A DNA stretch of 64,000 nucleotides, from assembly GCA_036365145.1 (NCBI GenBank), contig JAEOAD010000018.1, positions 12,072,501 through 12,136,500 of the forward strand. Reading direction: 5' to 3'. This document shows, one piece after another, positions 60,011-64,000 of the stretch. Within the stretch, counting starts at the first letter, position 1. Every line of letters begins with the position of its first letter. The stretch comes from Orientallactaga sibirica. Taxonomy: Eukaryota > Chordata > Mammalia > Rodentia > Dipodidae. The notes beneath the pieces were generated by a model that was not told the DNA's origin, searched no databases, and was given only the letters and a program-made list of their open reading frames with translations. The position numbers and the translations under genes are program-made.

Positions 60011-60141
60011 TCTGTGCGAGACTGCAGTCTCTTGTTCATCTCATAGATTCGGTACTCTGGCTGTACCATGTATGGTGTATGTCTCCTATAAAATGGGCCG
60101 AAAGGAGAAGAATAGAAGGGGTCATGTGGTGTGCTGGACAT
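60010..60141 (-). CDS. LDB2: LDB2 first coding exon (codons 1-44, partial gene)
   Basis: LDB2 is a nuclear transcription cofactor. It self-associates through its N-terminal half and binds LIM-homeodomain and LMO proteins through a C-terminal LIM-interaction domain, bridging them into larger complexes. Only the extreme N-terminus is here. The minus strand reads MSSTPHDPFYSSPFGP at the start, then a conserved block containing RRHTPYMVQPEYRIYEMNKR, and ends in QSRTE. I recognise this as LDB2 and not LDB1, which starts differently and has NQTDYRIFELNKR in the matching block. The ATG is at 60141, with A at -3. An in-frame TAG at 60166-60168 fixes this as the first possible start in frame. The exon ends after a complete GAG codon at 60010, directly before GTAAGT. 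The dimerisation domain proper and the LIM-interaction domain lie in exons to the left of this window. Identification is from memory of the protein; the reading frame and splice site are seen directly. Confidence 0.95.
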
Positions 60142-60191
60142 CTTGCCTGCTTGTCGAAAATCAAGCTAAACAGAGTATCAGTAACGTCCAT
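60036..60191 (-). other. Upstream ORF 2, overlapping the LDB2 start codon
   Basis: An ATG at 60191 (context CTGC before it, G after) opens a 51-codon frame starting MDVTDTLFSL. It runs through the LDB2 ATG at 60141 in a different frame and ends at 60036, inside LDB2 codon 35-36. A ribosome that starts here cannot simply reinitiate at the main start. The frame stays open far upstream to 60563, but that part lies mostly in low-complexity CT-rich sequence and means little. It is not expected to make a conserved protein; its likely role, if any, is to lower LDB2 translation. Confidence 0.5.
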
Positions 60192-60202
60192 GCAGAGCAC
60201 AT
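60161..60202 (-). other. Upstream ORF 1 (13 codons)
   Basis: A second upstream ATG at 60202 opens a 13-codon frame, MCSAWTLLILCLA, ending at 60161, 19 bases before the LDB2 ATG. Its context is weak (C at -3, T at +4). It matters only if transcription starts upstream of 60202. Confidence 0.45.
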
Positions 60203-60335
60203 GGGCTGTGTTCCCCACAGTACAAAGTAGGCGCACGCACACACGCTCACACACACACAGAGGCAGGCAGGCAGGCAGGCTGAGCACACTGGCTGGGAAG
60301 TGCTGGGGGAGCCCTCTATAGCGAGGAGAGGGAGC

Positions 60336-60478
60336 GGGAGGAGGGAGGGAGAGAGAGAGGGAGGGAGGGAGCACGGGAGAGGAGGGAGAGCGCCCAGCTC
60401 CGAGGGAGAGAGCGGGAGGGTTGGAGGTTGGTAGGGAGGAAGGGAAAGAAGGAAGGAGGAAGGGAGGGAGAGGGGGAG
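60336..60478 (-). promoter_or_regulatory. Polypyrimidine/polypurine tract in LDB2 leader or promoter
   Basis: The plus strand is unbroken purine from 60336 to 60371 (36 bases) and from 60433 to 60478 (46 bases), with a mostly purine stretch between them. It is built from GGGA, GGAA and GAGA units. In LDB2 sense this is a CT-rich tract. Such tracts are common in mammalian TATA-poor promoters, where GAGA/CT repeats expose nucleosome-free DNA, and they can adopt triplex structure. It lies about 195-340 bases before the LDB2 ATG. Confidence 0.6.
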
Positions 60479-60504
60479 TAGGGGAGAGAGGGACTGTGAG
60501 AGAA

Positions 60505-60542
60505 GCTGGATAGCTGGAGGCACCACTGCTTGTTTTTAAAGA
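60505..60542 (-). promoter_or_regulatory. Possible LDB2 core promoter (TATA-like box and initiator)
   Basis: On the minus strand an A-rich box TTTAAAAA lies at 60540-60533. About 33 bases downstream is a CCAGCTT motif whose A at 60507 could be an initiator. Spacing is roughly that of TATA to start site, but both motifs are weak and occur by chance often. A second TATA-like string, CTATAGAG, lies near 60316-60322 and would give a shorter leader. Confidence 0.3.
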
Positions 60543-61770
60543 AGCAGTTGGTGGAGAGGTCATTTCCTGTCCACACTGTAGACTAGTTCAAAAATATAAT
60601 TCTCCTCGTAGTCTGACAAGAGGTCTAAGGCTGGATTTTAATTTTTTTTTCCCCTCCAGCCAGGACCCTTCACAGCCTGATTGCTAAGCTTGTTAGCATA
60701 GAGGTGGGTCCCCCACTGTCTGAGCCTCTCGCCCCTGACAGTCTGTTGTAATGTATCAAAAATGTGATGACTACCAAAGACAGAAACACTAGCACTTGTG
60801 GACCCCAAATTTGAGCTGGTGATTCACTCCCCTGGGAAGATTGCACTGGTCTCTAACCTCCCTGCAGAGTTGTGGTTGCACCTATGGTCCTACCAAAAGT
60901 CTGCAGGGTCTTTGCTTTCCCCTACCACAACCTTCCAAATCACCCCTCTGCCGGTCCTCCCCTCCCCTCAAGTCCTCAGACAAGCCTTTTAAAGGGGGAA
61001 TTAGGGGACCTGGATTTAGGTTACCTGCACATTTCAGCTAAAAATAATCATCTTGACTGTGAAGTTATCTAAAATACATATCCATGAAGCAATGGCCTTT
61101 TTCCCCCTTAGAGAGGAAAAAATCCAAACAGCAGACCTCCCAATAAGACAGAAAAAGCAAAGAAGAAAGGGGGCCCCACAAAAATGACCACAGAAAATTC
61201 AATTGAGTAGGAAATTGCAGATAATTGAATGGATCGTCCCCAAATAACATGCCCAGCTCTGATGATGGCCACAAGGTCTTTGTTTTCCAAGACTGGTCAA
61301 GTCTATAAATCTTTTCCTAACTGTGGTAAATGACAACTGGAAGAAAACCCAACAGCCCATGGAAGTGAAAATGTCTACAGAATAAAAGGATCTATATAAG
61401 ATAATCAAAATGTGCACGAGCCAGTGATAATCAGACATATAATACCGAAACAAAGCCCAGCCACAGAAAATTCTCATGATTGTGCTAGCACCCACTAGGT
61501 CAGTGGTATTAAGGAAAGAAAGCCAAGGACCACCAAACAACAAGATGACTGTAAGACCTGAATGCAAATGCATGCAAATGAGACATTTCTTCTTCCTTTT
61601 TTTTTTTAATAAGCAGATTAATTAACTTTCTGCCCCAATCATGACTTGAGGTATTTCAAAGTCACTAGCCAACAGGGAACAGCAATTGCTAATTCTGCAA
61701 TTTACACTCTGAAAATAGTCAGGGGCAAAAATGTCCTCAAATTGCAAAATTTTTGTTGGTGTTGTTGTTT
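60541..61770. other. LDB2 5' flank, unique
   Basis: Upstream flanking DNA in LDB2 direction. No repeat and no divergent gene recognised. Overlapping small frames at 60798-61072 and 61065-61573 show no known protein. Confidence 0.5.
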
Positions 61771-61919
61771 GTTTTTTTTTTTTTGAGGTAGGGTCTCCCT
61801 CTAGCCCAGGCTGACCTGAAATTCACTATGTACTCTCAGGGTGGCCTCGAACTCATAGCAATCTTCCTAACTCTGTCTCCTAAGTGCTGGGATTAAAGGT
61901 GTGTACCGCCATTCCTGGC
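61771..61919 (-). repeat. B1 SINE, antisense
   Basis: T12, GAGGTAGGGTCTCCCTCTAG, CAGGGTGGCCTCGAACTC and GATTAAAGGTGTGTACCGCC. Nearly full length. Confidence 0.95.
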
Positions 61920-62859
61920 TTGCAATTTTGATCAGTCTTTTTTTCACAATTGAATGAAATGTTTGCAGAGTTTACTTCAAATGTCCACAGCACAGCCCAG
62001 CACAGTAATGTTCCTTGCCAGGATGGGATTAGGAGAGTTATTACACTCAAGCTGCTTGGAACTTGTGCTAGGAGACCTCAAGGCAGGCCAGCATGCTGGT
62101 TTCAAGTTTCATTACATACCCAAAAGCAGGAACAAATTTGCTGCAAGTTTTGTCAAAACATGCAACTTTCTAAAAATGAGATTTCAAACAAATTTGGTGT
62201 GATTTATGCATCATCATGGTGGCCATGGCAAAACCTAACACTTCCTTGTGCTTAAATTCCCAAAGTAAAAGACATTTCAACAGCTTGTGTCTGTAAGTTC
62301 GTGTTTATGTGGCTGTCTCAGGGCAAGAATCAGAGTAACTCTTAGGCAGGCTGTACAGCCTAGCTTTAGTCAAGCGTGAGTGAACAGCTCTCTCCACCCA
62401 GAAGGGAAGCTGTGCTTTACTCTGGGTGATTCCCAAACACCACTCAGTTATCTCTGGTAATACTTGCTATTCAGGCCTCAGGACTACAAACTCTGAGCTA
62501 ACTGAAACTTTCTAATCCTTGGTCTATGTCTATGGTTTCTCAACCCTGTTGGTCAAGGGAATCCAAAATGGTCTCTCTTCAGAGTCATGGCAGTCTTGTC
62601 ATTTGCAATCTGTCCTTGTTCCAATCAATGTGTTGGCTGAGGAAACGTTGAATTGGTCATACCCTATGTTTTCCCCTTTAGTGTCCCTTTGAGCCAATAG
62701 GAAAAGGTCTAAGTCCCTTATGTGGCTGGAGAAAACTTGTAGGCATGTGCTCAGGGTTTTTGTTTACTTCTGTCTCTGTCTCTCTTTCTCATATACAAGT
62801 ACACACTTATTCACATCTTCTATTGTCTGCCGTTTGTTTATTTCCTAAGCTGATTCTAT
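61920..62859. other. Unique flanking sequence
   Basis: Nothing recognised. Two overlapping plus frames at 61950-62255 resemble no known protein. Confidence 0.5.
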
Positions 62860-62990
62860 CAAGGGTATGATCTCCTTTCATGCATGACCATATCTGTACT
62901 TGTGTTCCCTGTCACCTACAAAATTCTACTCATCCTCCTATTCAATTAAATTGTCTCCTTCAGGTGAACCTTTTATAATTCATCATGTTA
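62860..62990 (+). repeat. Possible L2 LINE 3'-end fragment, sense
   Basis: CCTACAAAATTCTACTCATC, CTCCTATTCAATTAAATTG and TCTCCTTCAGGTGAACC resemble the L2 end (CTACTCATCCTTCAAGACTC and GCTCCTTC). Confidence 0.5.
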
Positions 62991-63049
62991 TTTATTCAGC
63001 TGACATTCCAGTCACAGTGGACAGGGACATTGTCTCAATCTAACTGTTC

Positions 63050-63220
63050 TGGGAACTTGATCACCCCATTCTACCTTTCTGTACCTCAGTCACCCCCTTT
63101 GCTAAATGGAGACAGTGATGATGGGTCCATAAGATTGCTGCAGAGGAATGGGAGTGTTCACATGACACTATTGGAGCCCTCACAGCTAAGTACAAACAGT
63201 GTGACAGTTATTATGTACCT
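63050..63220 (+). repeat. MIR-like SINE relic, sense
   Basis: GGGAACTTGATCACCCCATT, TTCTGTACCTCAGTCACCCC, TTTGCTAAATGGAGACAGTG and AGATTGCTGCAG have MIR order (CTTAACCTCTCTGTGCCTCAGT, then TAAAATGG). Confidence 0.55.
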
Positions 63221-63425
63221 GTCTTTTGCTGAGGGGCTACAGAGCACTGAAAGCCAAGGCATTGAAGACAGGCTACTTGCCTCCCTTACCTTTACTCTCC
63301 AGGGACAGAGGGCAGAGACCCTGTAGAAGTGCTAGTGGAGCCTTTGGGAGTCATAGTGCATGCTATAATCAAAATAAAAGGAATAGATAGAAAATCACTT
63401 GCCCCCTTTGGGGGAATAGTGTTAA

Positions 63426-63605
63426 AAATATTTTATTTATTTATTTGAGAGAGAGAGAGAGAGAATGGGCTGCCAGTCACTGCAGATGAACTCCAGACAC
63501 AAGCACCACATTGTACACCTGGCTAACATGAGTACTGGGGAATCAAACCTGGGTCCTTAGGCTTTGCAGACACACACCTTAATCACTAAGCCATCTTTCC
63601 AGCCC
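63426..63605 (-). repeat. Dip-like SINE, antisense
   Basis: ATTTTATTTATTTATTTGAG, GAGA block, a shortened ATGGGCTGCCAGTCACTGC, CCTGGGTCCTTAGGCTTTGC and AAGCCATCTTTCCAGCCC. A short internal deletion removed the CAGGGCCTCTAG block. Confidence 0.94.
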
Positions 63606-63654
63606 AAGGAGATTATTTTTACTTGAGAACTTCTAAAGAAAAATAACAATCAGT

Positions 63655-63890
63655 GTCATTTGTTAGAGTAATTAACATCTGTGAGCTACACTGCCAAATA
63701 CTATGCACTAGTATTCTTAATTCATCTCACAATAAATATGTAGGAGGGACATTATTATTTTCCCCACTTTACAGATATGGAAACTGTGCCTGTAGAAGGC
63801 TAAAATAGTTCTTCAAGATCATTCAATGAATAAGTGTCAGAGACAAGATTCTCAAGACATTTGCCTGACTGCCTGTGTCTTCAACACTTT
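63655..63890 (-). repeat. MIR SINE, antisense, well preserved
   Basis: TTCATCTCACAATAAATATG, ACATTATTATTTTCCCCACT, TTACAGATATGGAAACTGTG and TTGCCTGACTGCCTGTGTCT follow reversed MIR over most of its length. Confidence 0.8.
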
Positions 63891-64000
63891 TCTGCTTGGA
63901 GCTGAGTCCATCCTTATGCTGAGAGTACATTTGCCCTTTGTCCCCAGTGGCCAGTGTGAGTGCTTAAGAATGAAAGAACTAATTAAGTAGCAAAAGAAGC

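Larger units (their letters stand above)
60142..60507 (-). other. LDB2: LDB2 5' untranslated region (probable extent)
   Basis: This is the sequence upstream of the LDB2 ATG in transcript direction. It holds, from far to near, a long CT-rich stretch, a CTG/CCTG-rich and TG-rich segment around 60240-60285, two upstream ATGs, and an in-frame stop at 60166-60168. No splice acceptor was obvious between the CT-rich stretch and the ATG, so I treat exon 1 as continuous with the leader. The 5' limit is a guess from a weak initiator at 60507 and a TATA-like box at 60533-60540; the true start could lie elsewhere between about 60300 and 60510. Confidence 0.5.

Noticed and set aside
60203..60563. Long minus-strand frames (up to 175 codons) upstream of LDB2
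   Set aside because: They run through the CT-rich low-complexity tract, giving Ser/Pro/Leu repeats; open because of composition. Only the parts after the ATGs at 60202 and 60191 were kept, as uORFs.
61199..61573. 124-codon minus-strand frame upstream of LDB2
   Set aside because: Considered as an upstream exon or neighbouring gene. No recognisable protein, no consensus donor in the right place, not hydrophobic in a regular pattern.
62985..63326. 113-codon plus-strand frame
   Set aside because: Overlaps a MIR-like relic and has no known domain.

Overview
This window is mammalian nuclear DNA, almost entirely non-coding, and it carries one recognisable gene. Its repeats point to a rodent, most likely a dipodoid (jerboa-type) species. 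There are many B1 SINEs, B4-type tRNA/B1 composite SINEs, L1 elements with rodent-type 3' UTRs, and at least 13 copies of a tRNA-derived SINE that I read as the Dip-like (B2-superfamily) element of jerboas. The species assignment is inference from memory of repeat families, not a database match.

The gene is LDB2 (LIM domain-binding protein 2, CLIM1), on the minus strand. Its first coding exon lies at 60010-60141. It encodes 44 residues starting MSSTPHDPFYSS, ends in codon phase 0 at a consensus splice donor (AG|GTAAGT), and has an in-frame stop 27 bases upstream of the ATG. No other coding exon was found. Positions 1-60009 are therefore read as the 5' part of a very long first intron. Positions from about 60142 to 60507 are the probable 5' UTR, and the rest to 64000 is promoter and intergenic flank.

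The intron is a mosaic of interspersed repeats. There are old ones (MIR, L2, MER5A, a Tigger relic, a terminal-inverted-repeat MITE at 32412-32752, MaLR-type LTR relics) and younger rodent ones (L1, B1, B4, Dip-like), several with visible target-site duplications or nested insertions. Between them are unique stretches of 0.3 to 4 kb. The clearest regulatory candidate there is 37072-37213, with a strong RFX X-box, a second partial X-box and a 15-base TAAT-type palindrome.

The LDB2 leader has a CT-rich tract (polypurine on the plus strand) at 60336-60478 and two upstream ORFs. The second uORF overlaps the LDB2 start codon. An A34 tract, in transcript sense, begins 44 bases into the intron.

I did not find a previously undescribed system. 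Nearly all open reading frames in the window are short, lie in intron or repeats, and show no recognisable protein. The most useful points are the LDB2 anchor, its uORF arrangement, the X-box cluster, and a few unexplained duplications.
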